Made by a program: the position numbers and the translations under genes. Shown here one piece after another: positions 9,455 through 19,257 of a stretch of 64,000 nucleotides of DNA (position 1 is its first letter; each line of letters starts with the position of its first letter). Origin of the DNA: Halorarius halobius (GTDB taxonomy: Archaea > Halobacteriota > Halobacteria > Halobacteriales > Haloarculaceae); NCBI RefSeq assembly GCF_024298865.1, contig NZ_CP101162.1, positions 124,001 through 188,000 of the forward strand, in the 5' to 3' direction. Under the pieces are notes generated by a model. That model had not been told where the DNA came from. It made no database searches and was given only the letters and a program-made list of their open reading frames with translations.

Positions 9455-10801
9455 CTATCCCTCCTCTGTATGCTTCTTCTGAGACTGTTCTGAGGGTTGG
9501 ATCACAACCCGTTCGATTCGCGCGTTGTCAATGGCGTCGACACGAAGGATATATCCCTTCTGCTCGATCTCGTCCCCGACCTCGGGTTCGCGTCCGAGCT
9601 GGCTAAAGACGAAGCCTCCGATCGTCTCGACCTCGTCGGTCTCGAACTTGACGCCGAGTCGTTCGTTCACTTCTTGGACCGGCACCCCGCCGTCGACGAC
9701 GGACGTCCCATCATCTCGCTCCTCGATCGTGGGCCCCTGCGGTTCCGTATCGAATTCGTCTCGAATATCGCCGACAATCTCTTCGAGGATATCCTCGATC
9801 GTCACGATTCCCTCGAAGACACCCCATTCGTCGATGACGACAGCGATCTGTCCACCACCGTGTTTCTGAAACTCGGCGAGAATTGCGTCGTTCCGTCGCG
9901 TTTCCGGAACGACGAGGACGTCGCGTGCGAGGTCACGTGCAGTGATCGGGCCGTCGTCATCTGTCTCGGTTTCACTCGCCTTCAGAATGTCTTTTGCGTG
10001 GACGAATCCGATCGGCTGCTCCCCGTCCTCATCGAGCACGATATATCGCGTGTAGGTTCCGCTGGCGGCAACAGACCGGAGTTCAGGGAGGTTCATCGAC
10101 GCGGAGACAGTATCCACGTCGGGGCGTGGAACCATGACTTCGCGGGCGATCGTATCGCCGAGTTCGAAGACGCTCTCGATCATCTCGACCTCGTCGAGAT
10201 CGATTTCTCCAGTTTCTTCGGAGCGACTGAGAATCATCAGAATTTCTTCCTCGGAGTGGGTCTCTTCACCTTCTGCCGCTGGCGAGACGCCAAACAGGCT
10301 GGTGAAGTAGTTGGCGGTCCCGTTGAAGACGATGATACCCGGCATGAACACATAATAAAAGAACTTCATGAGGGGGGCGACGAGGAACGCCACCCGTTCG
10401 GCCTCCTGAATGGCGAACGTCTTGGGCGCGAGCTCGCCGAACACGACGTGGAGGAACGTGATGAAGCCGAATCCCAGCGCGAAGGCGACGAGATGAATCG
10501 CTCCTGCGGGCAGGAGTTCACCGAGAATTGGTTCGATAAGTGCTGCCACAGCCGGTTCGCCGATCCACCCGAGACCCAGTGAGGAGAGCGTAATCCCGAG
10601 CTGACTGACTGCGAGATAGCCATCCAGATTCTCGATGGCATCCTGTACCAGCCCCGCACCGGGTTTCCCGCGGTCAACGAGCGCGTTCACTCGGGTCGGC
10701 CGTATCTTCACGAAGGCGAACTCGGCGGCCACGAACACGCCGTTCATGACGACGAGGAAGAACGCGAGAAGCAACCCGCCGACGGAAATCAAGTCTACCA
10801 T
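9455..10801 (-). CDS. CNNM/CorC (HlyC) family membrane protein with CBS domains
   Basis: 448 aa. The N-terminal DUF21 domain has several membrane segments (LISVGGLLLAFFLVVMNGVFVAAEFAFV, LGITLSSLGLGWIGEPAVAAL, HLVAFALGFGFITFLHVVFGE). Then come two CBS domains (VMVPRPDVDTVSASM..., AIVVIDEWG-like GGQIAVVIDEWGVFEGIVTIED) and a C-terminal CorC/HlyC transporter-associated domain (TIGGFVFSQLGREPEVGDEI). The family is linked to divalent cation (Mg/Co) export and ionic-strength sensing in membranes. Length and domain order are normal. A long opposite-strand frame across the same region is a shadow. Confidence 0.9.
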   Translation of the reverse strand: MVDLISVGGLLLAFFLVVMNGVFVAAEFAFVKIRPTRVNALVDRGKPGAGLVQDAIENLDGYLAVSQLGITLSSLGLGWIGEPAVAALIEPILGELLPAGAIHLVAFALGFGFITFLHVVFGELAPKTFAIQEAERVAFLVAPLMKFFYYVFMPGIIVFNGTANYFTSLFGVSPAAEGEETHSEEEILMILSRSEETGEIDLDEVEMIESVFELGDTIAREVMVPRPDVDTVSASMNLPELRSVAASGTYTRYIVLDEDGEQPIGFVHAKDILKASETETDDDGPITARDLARDVLVVPETRRNDAILAEFQKHGGGQIAVVIDEWGVFEGIVTIEDILEEIVGDIRDEFDTEPQGPTIEERDDGTSVVDGGVPVQEVNERLGVKFETDEVETIGGFVFSQLGREPEVGDEIEQKGYILRVDAIDNARIERVVIQPSEQSQKKHTEEG

Positions 10802-11082
10802 ATGCCTGATTTTCCTCCGGGGGACTTTTAGACGATGGATACAGCGTCACGTAACACGACTGCCCCCACAACCGCTACTCGTCCGCTTATCCACCGAACA
10901 CGCGTCTGTCACACGGTGGGATATCGGTCACTCTAGTCACCGCACCCAAAGCGGAGACTGGCCAGTCCGGCTATGACTACTCCACGAGTTCTCGAACAGT
11001 TAGCAGGATACCAGAGATTCTCGGAGACAGAACGTCGAGCTAGAGGGTCACTTATGGGACCTCCGAGCCTATCCGATATTGT

Positions 11083-11370
11083 ATGCCCGAAGAAGTCTTG
11101 TTCAAATCCGAGAGCGGCCAGTCCCGGGGAGAAATTGCTGCACTGCTGCGGAGAGTCGCAGACAATCTCGAAAACGGAGACGCGATTACGCTGAAATCGG
11201 GGAGCGAATCCGTGACGCTAGATCCGCCCGCTCGTCCGACGTTCGAGGTCAAAGCCGAACGCGAGGGCCCGGCGAACGGGCCCGGTGAATTGAGTATCGA
11301 ATTCGAACTCGAATGGGATGAAGACGGTAGTGACGGTGGCGGTGGGAACGGTCCGTTAGAGATCGAGTGA
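11083..11370 (+). CDS. amphi-Trp domain protein
   Basis: 95 aa. The core EVLFKSESGQSRGEIAALLRRVADNLENG and the β-rich TFEVKAEREG...LSIEFELEW are characteristic of the small amphi-Trp domain family that is common in haloarchaea and of unknown function. A Gly-rich linker and acidic tail follow. The gene stands alone and ends about 110 bp before the convergent UspA gene. The preceding 10802-11082 contains nothing I can support. Confidence 0.8.
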   Translation: MPEEVLFKSESGQSRGEIAALLRRVADNLENGDAITLKSGSESVTLDPPARPTFEVKAEREGPANGPGELSIEFELEWDEDGSDGGGGNGPLEIE

Positions 11371-11478
11371 GGCACAGACTTCAGCTGTCTCGACGCTCGA
11401 ATGCACCGATCCAATCGAACCGGCTCATACGGCCACTGGGGAGGACCTTCGTTGTTGTCGCGAAGTCGCGTCGACGTA

Positions 11479-12348
11479 CTACTCTACTCCACCGATCGTG
11501 AGCACGGGCACTGGCGCCAACCGGACCGTCTTTTCGGCGACGCTGCCGAGGAGGATCCGATCCGTACCGCGCCTCCCCGTCGTCCCCATCACGACAACGT
11601 GGATGTCATTGGCGTCGATACAGTCGAGAATTACATCCGCTGGATCTCCCTGTTCGATATGTTGTACCGTATCAGTAACGCCATATGTCTCCGCATCTTC
11701 GATGATCTCCTTGGCGGCTTCCGTTGCTGCCTGTTCGTGCTCCTCCCCAGAGATAGTTGACCGGATATCGAGACCGAGCGACGCGTCGTCAACGACAGAG
11801 AGGACGTGGACGGTCGCCCCAAGCGACTCCGCGAGCGCCAAGCCATGTTGTGCTGCCCGGGTTGCGTCAGCACTGCCATCCGTTGTGATGAGCGCATTTT
11901 CGTAGGGGAATACCAGCTGCTCGTCGGGTTGCATTCTCGCGGTGAGAACAGGGACCGAAGAGAGACGGACGACTTTCTCGCTGACACTGCCCTGAAGATA
12001 CCGTGACACCCCCCTTCGCCCGTGGGTGGACATCGCGATTATATCGTGCCCGTACCGATCAGCGTACTCGACAATTGTGGGGGCTGGATTCCCCTGCACG
12101 ACGTCAGTTTCGTACTCGACACCAAGGGTCGACAGGGTCTTGCTTGCATCCTCGACGATTCCTTCGCCTTCCTGGACGAGCGCGTCGACCACCGTGTTTT
12201 CGACGACGGTAACGCTGTCGCGCGTCGTATCTGCGACGAACAAGAGGTGGATCGTTGCGTCCGCCCAGTTCGCGAGTTCCCCGACATGGTGTAGAATCTC
12301 ACTACTGTCCTCGCTGTCGTCGACGGGGAACAGGATATTTTCGTACAT
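11479..12348 (-). CDS. Tandem universal stress protein (UspA family)
   Basis: About 289 aa with two Usp domains. The first begins MYENILFPVDDSEDS and carries the nucleotide-loop STHGRRGVSRYLQGSVSEKV; the second begins NALITTDGSADATRAAQHGL and carries GTTGRRGTDRILLGSVAEKT. Both contain the G-x2-G-x9-G(S/T) pattern of the ATP-binding Usp subclass. I chose ATG 12348 because a Usp domain starts there; an upstream in-frame ATG at 12405 would add 19 residues without family support. Likely cytoplasmic stress protein. Confidence 0.85.
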   Translation of the reverse strand: MYENILFPVDDSEDSSEILHHVGELANWADATIHLLFVADTTRDSVTVVENTVVDALVQEGEGIVEDASKTLSTLGVEYETDVVQGNPAPTIVEYADRYGHDIIAMSTHGRRGVSRYLQGSVSEKVVRLSSVPVLTARMQPDEQLVFPYENALITTDGSADATRAAQHGLALAESLGATVHVLSVVDDASLGLDIRSTISGEEHEQAATEAAKEIIEDAETYGVTDTVQHIEQGDPADVILDCIDANDIHVVVMGTTGRRGTDRILLGSVAEKTVRLAPVPVLTIGGVE

Positions 12349-12493
12349 ATTCTCAATACGGGCCCATACGGGCAGTGTTCTTTTAAAGAGATTGTCCGGC
12401 GTCAATGATTCGGGTGTATGATTGAGTCACAGTTCGAAGTCTGGCCGAATTTGGAGCCCTCCACATAGAAGGCCCTCCGCTCCCGATCACCTA

Positions 12494-12707
12494 CCCGAAT
12501 GCACGGTCTGTGGTGGCGGCTTCGCTGACGTAGCAATTGACGATCTGATTAGATTGTAGCCCCCGGATTATAAGCCTGACCCGTCGTTGCCGCGGTGACT
12601 ACGGCACTGACGATACCATCCCTGACCAGTGGACATGGATCGTCCGTGGACTTGGTGTCGCCTCGCTCGCACTCGCTGCGTTCATCGCCCACCAGATCTA
12701 TACCTGA
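12494..12707 (+). pseudogene. Degenerate zinc-ribbon/membrane protein remnant
   Basis: Within the otherwise gene-free 12421-12997, one frame reads PECTVCGGGFADVAIDDLIR up to TAG 12557-12559. The +1 frame then reads RRCRGDYGTDDTIPDQWTW and a hydrophobic segment ending HQIYT at TGA 12705-12707. Together this looks like a small CxxC zinc-ribbon protein with a membrane tail broken by a frameshift. No start codon is convincing. The remaining sequence shows no feature. Confidence 0.3.
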
Positions 12708-12997
12708 CTGCATCTCTATTGGATGCATCGAGACCCGCTGATTCGGTGACTCGGCGAGATCGTCTCCGGGGTATACACGGCGGGAGTCTCTCCTCGCAGT
12801 AAGATAGACTATCTACAGGAGATAACCGTTCACGCACCAGCAGTGGATAGTGTCACCTATCGGTAGATAGAGGTCAAGTGATGCACCGGGAGAAGGTTGG
12901 TACGTGGGGATGAGAACGGTACCGGATGATAGAATCGAACTTCGCCCTCTGACACTTCGACGTCTGATTTTTGTAGAATGGCTCTGGTTGAGTATAT

Positions 12998-13906
12998 ATG
13001 CCTTCTCAGTCGTCGGGGAGATGTCCTGTAGATGAAGGGCAGACATCCGCCGAGACACCGCTGGTCGCAGGGCAATTTGATGGCGACCATGTCCTCGTTC
13101 CGCTCCTTACTCGTGAAGTGCCTGTCTTGACTGACCAACTCAAGGTCGCAACCACGCTTGCACGTGTCACTGGCGCGTCTCTGACCGTCATTAATCCGTT
13201 TCCCGCTCCCGAGCAGACCGAAGTGTACCGACACGAAGTCACGGATAGCGAGGATGCCTCACTCCTTGACTGGGTGTTCGAACAGACCGACGAGTCACTC
13301 CCGCAGGTCGAGAGCGACTTCCTGTACGCCCGGGACGTTGTGCGGGGCGTCCTCCAGGCAGTCCGACGACGTGATGTCGATACGCTGCTGGTACCGAGCA
13401 GCTCAGGAACGAGCCGCTTTCGTAAGAGGATGACCGAACAGTTGGCGACACACGCCGATGCTGACGTCATCGTCGTGAACGGACAGGCAGGATTCTCGAA
13501 GGCAGCGTCGATTCTGCTTCCGATCGCTAGCGGCCCTCACTCGGGATTAGCCGCAGACGTGGCAACCTCTATTGCTGCTGACTATGATGCGTGGATCGAC
13601 ATCTTGCACGTCATTGACGAGGAGGCGTCCGATCACCAGCGAGAACGGGCCGAGACGCTCGTTGAGGACATCTACCATCGGATCGCCCGCCCCGAAACAA
13701 CTGCCACCTGGGTACTTGAGGCACCGGATACCGCCGAGGCAATCATCGACCAATCGCGCTACTATGGACTCTCGGTTATTGGAGCCCCGACGAAAAGTCG
13801 CCTTCGTCGGTTCATCTTCGGCTCGACGAATGCTACCGTGCGAGCCGACGCAGACAGCGTCGTACTCTCAGCACGGAATAATAGCGATATCTCTGAAACT
13901 AGGTGA
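12998..13906 (+). CDS. UspA-like tandem stress protein, divergent
   Basis: 302 aa with two Usp-type folds: HVLVPLLTREVPVLTDQLKV...LTVINPF and ASILLPIASGPHSGLAADVATS. The C-terminus has SRLRRFIFGSTNATVRADAD, a weak version of the Usp phosphate loop. Both G-x2-G motifs are degenerate, so ATP binding is doubtful. Haloarchaea commonly pair such proteins with transporters, but none adjoins here. The 457 bp after it (13907-14363) contains no gene I can support. Confidence 0.7.
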   Translation: MPSQSSGRCPVDEGQTSAETPLVAGQFDGDHVLVPLLTREVPVLTDQLKVATTLARVTGASLTVINPFPAPEQTEVYRHEVTDSEDASLLDWVFEQTDESLPQVESDFLYARDVVRGVLQAVRRRDVDTLLVPSSSGTSRFRKRMTEQLATHADADVIVVNGQAGFSKAASILLPIASGPHSGLAADVATSIAADYDAWIDILHVIDEEASDHQRERAETLVEDIYHRIARPETTATWVLEAPDTAEAIIDQSRYYGLSVIGAPTKSRLRRFIFGSTNATVRADADSVVLSARNNSDISETR

Positions 13907-14363
13907 CAGATTACTTCCCTCGATAATGATGCGGTCGCTATCTGCCAGTCATTCAACGACTTTCTGCGTAAAGGGAATTCCGTGGGAATAGGAATGCGAC
14001 ATTCTCTATCAAAAGTTCCACCCCCTACAACCGTGATCTTCATACCGTCAGCAACGATCAATCATCTGCCTGCAGGGGGACTCTCACCGCGAGTTCGGAT
14101 AGAGGTTCTAACGCCTGTTGTCCGGATGATTTTGATGAACTGCCTCGGGGAAAGCTAAGGTAATCGACCCAACTGCCGGACATTCGGAACAGAGGCGGGA
14201 ACCATTGGCTTCGCGTCGCGAAACTGAGCCAGCGTAGTTACATACTGTACCTCACCAACACGCCATCAGGGTATGCCACTATGTGCCACTATCTCATCTC
14301 CGGTCGGTGAATTGGGGCTGAGACATCTTGTTGAAACATCGAATCCGGGTGAATAGATCGCTT

Positions 14364-15398
14364 ATGGCGACTGACCCGAGAGAGCAGGGAACCACACAGA
14401 CGCCTGCGACAGACTTCGATCCGACGGTTCTCGTCACACACAAACCGAGCGCGTTACCTGAGATCTACGAGTACATCGTTACCCACGAGGAGACGAGACC
14501 GAAAGCGATTCGGCGCGACCTTGATGTCTCGAAATCAGTTACGTATTCGACATTGGACAAGCTACAAACCGTCGGTCTTATTGAGAAGACTGGGTATGGC
14601 GTCTATGAGCCCGCAGATATTGCGTTAGAGCCACATCTGGTCTCTGCGCTCGGCGAGTTACGATCCGCGAAACAGTACTCGATTTGTGAGTTTGCGACCG
14701 AGGTGAACGCCTTCGACGCTGCAGATCTCAGTGAACAGCTCGGAGGATCGCGATCAAATGTCCGGGCTGCTGCCGAACGGTTACGTGAAAAGGAGTTCTT
14801 GGAGCGGTGGTGGGAACCGTTCTCGAAGAGCCCGAAGCGATATCGGGTAACCGATACGGGCAAACGAGCGTTGGAGTCGCTGGATGTCGAGAAATATTTG
14901 GGCTGGAATGGAAGCGAAGCAGTAGCATTTCGGGATGGAATTGACGGAACAGAGTTTTACACCCCGTATGAGGTTGAAGACGTTCACTATCTGTCGGATT
15001 CTACTCAAGAATGGGTGCGTCCACAAGAAATAGCGTCCGCATTAGCGAAGAATCAAAAGAAAACACTCGAACGACTCTCGAAACTGGAAGAGCGGGGCTT
15101 GATCACGGGCGACGTGATCCGAGAAAAGATGATGTTCAAAGCGACTCAGAAGTCCCAGTCGCTCTTTTATGCGCTCCGACTCTTTATGATATCGAGAACT
15201 CATGGTCTCGATTTCTACTCGCTTGTGAAATACGACGACAGGTCCGGTCCCTGGACACTTGATGAACTGTACTCTCTATTCGCAAAAAGAGGAGCGTCAC
15301 CGTCTATCCAGCGCCTCACCACTGCAATAGAGGATCTGAAGTGTGTTGGTCTAATCGATGGCAACTCACGTACAGGCTATTTGTTCACTTCGGAGTGA
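14364..15398 (+). CDS. Multi-winged-helix transcriptional regulator
   Basis: 344 aa from ATG 14364 (MATDPREQG); an upstream in-frame TTG at 14328 is less likely. At least two winged-helix units are visible, KAIRRDLDVSKSVTYSTLDKL with a following wing, and SEQLGGSRSNVRAAAERLRE. More HTH-like repeats follow (PQEIASALAKNQKKTLERLS and a last one near GASPSIQRLTTAIEDL). This array of three to four wHTH domains without a sensor domain suggests an architectural regulator or an antitoxin-like protein. No partner gene is adjacent. Confidence 0.6.
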   Translation: MATDPREQGTTQTPATDFDPTVLVTHKPSALPEIYEYIVTHEETRPKAIRRDLDVSKSVTYSTLDKLQTVGLIEKTGYGVYEPADIALEPHLVSALGELRSAKQYSICEFATEVNAFDAADLSEQLGGSRSNVRAAAERLREKEFLERWWEPFSKSPKRYRVTDTGKRALESLDVEKYLGWNGSEAVAFRDGIDGTEFYTPYEVEDVHYLSDSTQEWVRPQEIASALAKNQKKTLERLSKLEERGLITGDVIREKMMFKATQKSQSLFYALRLFMISRTHGLDFYSLVKYDDRSGPWTLDELYSLFAKRGASPSIQRLTTAIEDLKCVGLIDGNSRTGYLFTSE

Positions 15399-15574
15399 GT
15401 CGAGTACATACCTTCTGGCAGAGGCTGAGAGCGACAGTATGGAGTCTGTCGACTGAACCTCCTAGTATTGGGCTTTGAGTGTCTTGAGTTTCTCTGGGCG
15501 GAACGGATTCTCTCCTTCGGCTTCTGAAGGCGAACTCCACATCCAAAGGCAATAGACGGTTACAGTCACTCGAA

Positions 15575-15826
15575 ATGACGACTGCTGAAGAACAGACGAA
15601 TTCCCTTTCAGTAGAAGAGCAATTGACTAAAGTGCTTGTCCACGGTGGTGGTGTTGGTGGTGGAACGACTCTACTCATCTATTCGCAGTCATGGTACGCG
15701 GAGACACTGGAGGAGAGTCTCCCACTCTTACTACTCGGATTGCTCTTCTGGCTAATCACGATTGGCGCGTTCTCTTGGACAATGTGGGAATTTATCATTC
15801 CAACATTCGTTTCTTCAGACCGGTAA
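15575..15826 (+). CDS. Small membrane protein, unknown
   Basis: 83 aa. A polar N-terminus (EEQTNSLSVEEQLTKVLVHG) leads into a Gly-rich stretch and two membrane segments (TTLLIYSQSWY... and LPLLLLGLLFWLITIGAFSW). Start ATG 15575. I do not recognise the family. It sits just before a small zinc-ribbon gene on the same strand. Confidence 0.5.
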   Translation: MTTAEEQTNSLSVEEQLTKVLVHGGGVGGGTTLLIYSQSWYAETLEESLPLLLLGLLFWLITIGAFSWTMWEFIIPTFVSSDR

Positions 15827-15872
15827 GGGGAGAAGTCGCTCACGCAGCTGCAATGGACTCGGATGTGAAAAC

Positions 15873-16094
15873 ATGGAACGAAATCTGACGACGTACACCT
15901 GTTCGCGCTGTGGAACAGCCTTTCCGATCACGACACAACACACAGAGATTGTTCGGCGAGATTTCGTCAACACTCCACAGCCACCGTGTCTCGAACGGCT
16001 CTGTGCAGAGTGCTGGAAAGCATATATCGAGGAGTTTCTGGGGCAGGATTTCGATGGTGGATGCGATGAGTCCGAACTCACTCAATCAGAGTGA
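15873..16094 (+). CDS. Small zinc-ribbon protein
   Basis: 73 aa beginning MERNLTTYTC. Two cysteine pairs, CSRCG near residue 10 and CLERLCAECW near residue 47, form a likely treble-clef or ribbon zinc site; an acidic tail follows. ATG 15873 places the first CxxC near the N-terminus as is usual for these small haloarchaeal proteins. It may share a transcript with the 15575 gene. Convergent with the 16152 gene. Confidence 0.55.
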   Translation: MERNLTTYTCSRCGTAFPITTQHTEIVRRDFVNTPQPPCLERLCAECWKAYIEEFLGQDFDGGCDESELTQSE

Positions 16095-16151
16095 GCTGTG
16101 TTCTACCGCCCTGATTCACACAGCTTTCGATTGAGCGGGAGGGTGACGAAA

Positions 16152-17171
16152 TCAGCGTCGACGCCAAGCGATGTATCCACCTACTGCAGCAATACCAACT
16201 ACGATGGCAGCTATCGACTGATAGACTGTGGACGCGGGACTCCGCCGTTCGTCCCAGCCTTCCATCCAGTCCTCTTCGAGTGATTCGGCCCGGTCTTGGA
16301 CGTCATCAAGCTCAAAGTCGTCGAGGCCGAGTGCTGCAGTTTGGTTTGCAGCGACAGTCGACTCGTTATGGACCCGCCAGAAGTGTTGTGCCGTCTCGTT
16401 TCCGCGTTCGGGAACTGACGAGACGTTCATCGCGATGGTCTCGCTCGTGCTGGCCACCTCGCCGAGCGGTTCGGCAATACTGCTGTATCCGAGATGATCC
16501 GAGACGTCGTTTTTCGCGTCGAGTGTTGCTGCGTACTGGGCGTAGAGCCGCTGGGGATCGACGTCAGTTCCGTTCTCCCGCTGTTCGAGCAGGTCGATGA
16601 GGGCTGTTGCATTCGATCGGTACGCAGTCGAAGCATTCTCGAAGGAGCGAAGTTGCGGGTGCAGTTCGCGTGCGGTTTCATTGAATTCGGTGATCTGGGG
16701 TGCTGCCTCGACTGACGCGTTATAGACCGTCGTCCCGTTCTCGCGGACCGTTTTCATCCGCTCCATATACACGAGCGTCTCGTTGATTGCAGTGGCCGTC
16801 GATGATACGTTGGTCGCTGCCGTACTGGCGTTCTGTGACGTCGTGCGGAGTTGATTGATGTCCTCCGCTCCGAGGTCTTGAATGGCCCGTCGTTGTGCAA
16901 GTGCTGTCAGGACCGCTTCAGCAGTCGATTCCGAGGTGACACGCTCACCATTCGTATAGATGTCGATGCCACTGGCCCAGGAGAAGACGTTCTTGTGTTC
17001 GTAGACGCTGTACTGTTGGCCGTCAACGGTGATGTCCGCAATGTGGGTCGTGTCTTGGTCCAGCAGTACTGGCTGGGGATCTGATGCTCCCTGCGCAAGG
17101 GCGCCCATTGGTGTTGCGCCCACCAGGAGCATTATGACTACGAGGCTAGTAACAAGTTTTCTTCCGTTCAT
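16152..17171 (-). CDS. Secreted, membrane-anchored glycoprotein-like protein
   Basis: 339 aa. The N-terminal signal peptide is clear (KLVTSLVVIMLLVGATPMGALAQ) and one C-terminal anchor follows (IAAIVVGIAAVGGYIAWRRR), giving an extracellular protein with a short cytoplasmic tail. The ectodomain is helical/coiled and carries many N-glycosylation sequons (for example NASTAATNVSSTATAINET). It resembles haloarchaeal hypothetical surface proteins; no enzymatic motif is visible. Confidence 0.7.
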   Translation of the reverse strand: MNGRKLVTSLVVIMLLVGATPMGALAQGASDPQPVLLDQDTTHIADITVDGQQYSVYEHKNVFSWASGIDIYTNGERVTSESTAEAVLTALAQRRAIQDLGAEDINQLRTTSQNASTAATNVSSTATAINETLVYMERMKTVRENGTTVYNASVEAAPQITEFNETARELHPQLRSFENASTAYRSNATALIDLLEQRENGTDVDPQRLYAQYAATLDAKNDVSDHLGYSSIAEPLGEVASTSETIAMNVSSVPERGNETAQHFWRVHNESTVAANQTAALGLDDFELDDVQDRAESLEEDWMEGWDERRSPASTVYQSIAAIVVGIAAVGGYIAWRRR

Positions 17172-17445
17172 CGTCCACGTGGGACCTCACGTTGTGCCGA
17201 TAAGGAAAGAGATGGAGAGCTACATATACCGAAACTGTGGGGAGCCACTGAGAAGCTGGTCGCTATGTGGTACCTAGCTTTCGGGGAATGAAACTATGAA
17301 CGAGAAATTATGACTCATCTCTGCTTTCGAGCCGGTAGCAGGGCCAATTCACTCCAAGAAATCGATGTGGATATTTTGCCGTCTCACGTCATGACTCTCA
17401 TCTCCACCAAACGCGATGACTGCTGGGGGTCTCTGGATTAATTAT

Positions 17446-18072
17446 ATGCCTGGCCGGCTCACAACGTGGCGAGGAGATGCGGCGAGTGGTCTCGTTGTTC
17501 TTGCTCCGCTTCTCGTCATAGCGTATGTTGTCATATGGATATACAGTATGCTTGCTAGTTTCCCGGTATTGAATGCTGTGCAGCCACCAATCGTTCGCGT
17601 CGCAATTGTTCTCGCCGGGTTCGCCGGGCTTGTCTTGGTCACCGGCTCATTAATGCGGACGACGACTGGAACGATCGTTGAAGCCACACTGGATACGCTC
17701 GTGAATCGTATCCCTGGGTTGCGGATCGTCTATAACGCCTCGAAAATGGGAATCGAGACGGTTGTTGACGGCACTGACCACCTACGCACGCCAGTACGAG
17801 TTCAAACGTGGCCCGGGATGTATATGACTGGATTCAAGACTGGAAATCGTGCGTCGGATGGACGTGATGTAGTGTTCATTCCGACGGCGCCGAACATCAC
17901 AACAGGGTTTGTCGTCGAACTTGAGACGGAGGACGTAACAGAACTTGACGAATCCACTGAGGATGCCCTCATCCGCATTATCAGTTGCGGGTTTGGAGAA
18001 GCCCCACAACCGGATGCTCTAAACGAAGATGACCGGTCATCGAACGCATCCCCACCTACAACAACTGACTAA
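17446..18072 (+). CDS. DUF502 family membrane protein
   Basis: 208 aa from MPGRLTTWRGD. Two membrane segments (ASGLVVLAPLLVIAYVVIW and IVRVAIVLAGFAGLVLVTG) precede the DUF502 signature: an IPGLRIVYNASKMG motif, then VFIPTAPNITTGFVVEL. The family is widespread in bacteria and archaea, with unknown biochemical function, possibly in envelope stress. I prefer ATG 17446 because the ten upstream residues have no family match. The gap 17172-17445 holds only a presumed promoter. Confidence 0.85.
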   Translation: MPGRLTTWRGDAASGLVVLAPLLVIAYVVIWIYSMLASFPVLNAVQPPIVRVAIVLAGFAGLVLVTGSLMRTTTGTIVEATLDTLVNRIPGLRIVYNASKMGIETVVDGTDHLRTPVRVQTWPGMYMTGFKTGNRASDGRDVVFIPTAPNITTGFVVELETEDVTELDESTEDALIRIISCGFGEAPQPDALNEDDRSSNASPPTTTD

Positions 18073-18135
18073 TACAACGGATGATGATTAACCAAGTCCG
18101 GAACATAGCGTCCGACAGCCTTCCGTTGTAAACAG

Positions 18136-18438
18136 TCAGTAGCGAGACAGGGCATAGAAAATAACGACGAGTCCTGCAGTGATAAGCAGGCTATCGATCG
18201 TTTGAAGCGCGAGCGATTCACGGGCGGCAAGATTGTAGTCCTGCCGAACACCGAGTTGATAGATGATGTCGAGGAGGCCACCGAGAGTGATGAGTGCGAA
18301 GCCTCCTGCTGCGAGGCGGAGGCTGCGTTGTTGGACGCGAAGGTAGGCACGATAGCTAAGCGCGGTCAAGCTTCCTCCGGCGATGAACAGGAGTGAATTG
18401 GCTACGAGGAAACTCCAGAACTCCGGCGGCTCAGCCAT
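18136..18438 (-). CDS. Small three-helix membrane protein paired with HTH regulator
   Basis: 100 aa with three membrane segments (FWSFLVANSLLFIAGGSLTAL, LRLAAGGFALITLGGLLDIIY, SLLITAGLVVIFYAL). Its start lies 2 bp after the stop of the upstream wHTH gene, so the two form an operon. Small membrane proteins of this type next to ArsR-like regulators recur in haloarchaea (I believe the DUF7521 group). It may transmit a membrane signal to the regulator. Confidence 0.65.
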   Translation of the reverse strand: MAEPPEFWSFLVANSLLFIAGGSLTALSYRAYLRVQQRSLRLAAGGFALITLGGLLDIIYQLGVRQDYNLAARESLALQTIDSLLITAGLVVIFYALSRY

Positions 18439-18440
18439 GA

Positions 18441-18878
18441 TTATCCACCACTGAGATCAGACGACGAACTATCACGGTGACGAGAGTCTACGTTCGTATC
18501 GTTCGAAACCTCTTTTGCTCCCTTTTCGAGGTCGGTCCAGAAATCCGTGAACTTGTCAGAGTAGTCTTTCTTGAGCTGGATATCGATATCGAACTGTCCT
18601 TCGTCAACTTGGAACCGTGCTTCCTTGAGGCTCGTTCTGAATCGTTTGTAGTGATGGCCCTCATCGTCGAGTTCCATCTGTTCGTCCAGCATATCGTATT
18701 CCTGGAGTGCGTGAATCCGTCGATAGATCGTTGGCTCCGAGACCCCACAGTGTTCAGCAAGTTCGGTGGCTGACAGGGGTTTGAGGCTGGCTAACGCGAG
18801 AATTTTCCGAGCAACCTCGCTCCCCAGGACGTCGAACACGTTCTCTGGCTCCCATTCTTTGCTCACAGTCCATGCCAC
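18441..18878 (-). CDS. ArsR-like winged-helix transcriptional regulator
   Basis: 145 aa. The winged helix spans residues about 10-75 (DVLGSEVARKILALASLKPLSATELAEHCGVSEPTIYRRIHALQEYDML). It is followed by a β-rich segment (RFQVDEGQFDIDIQLKKDY) and a disordered acidic tail. First gene of a two-gene operon with the small membrane protein at 18136. A cluster of GATACC repeats lies in the upstream gap. Confidence 0.75.
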   Translation of the reverse strand: MAWTVSKEWEPENVFDVLGSEVARKILALASLKPLSATELAEHCGVSEPTIYRRIHALQEYDMLDEQMELDDEGHHYKRFRTSLKEARFQVDEGQFDIDIQLKKDYSDKFTDFWTDLEKGAKEVSNDTNVDSRHRDSSSSDLSGG

Positions 18879-19105
18879 CTCCGTGTTGCTTCCCTGCGTA
18901 TGTACGATTGCGGGATTGGCTTCACGGTCCGAAGACGTCCCGCAACTGAGCGTATTCAGTTTTTGCTACGGTTGTCGTATCAATCTTTCCTAATAGTGTC
19001 GGGTTCCGTAGTGGAAAGGGGCAGGGGTGGGGAAGGGAGCTACAGACGAGGGGTGGGCGCGACGATTACATCGTGCCCCTGACCACATTCTTTTCCGCCC
19101 TTTGG

Positions 19106-19234
19106 GGTATCGTGATATCCGCCCTTCGTCGAGGATACCCAGATACCATTGATACCCAAATTGGCTTTTGAGTCCGTTCCTTGTTAATGGGACTCTGGGC
19201 TTCGCTATCCGAAACCGTGCTTAACGGAGATACC
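19106..19234. promoter_or_regulatory. Cluster of GATACC repeats
   Basis: In the 379-bp gap 18879-19257, GATACC occurs at 19134, 19142, 19151 and 19229, and its complement GGTATC at 19106. Three copies are 8-9 bp apart. This density in a divergent intergenic region suggests operator sites for one or both flanking genes. The rest of the gap is otherwise unremarkable. Confidence 0.35.
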
Positions 19235-19257
19235 ATTGGCGAACGATTGCACGAATA

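Noticed and set aside
9497..10582. 361-residue open frame opposite the CNNM-type gene
   Set aside because: It mirrors a well-supported family gene; long antisense frames are normal in GC-rich haloarchaeal DNA and this one has no family features.
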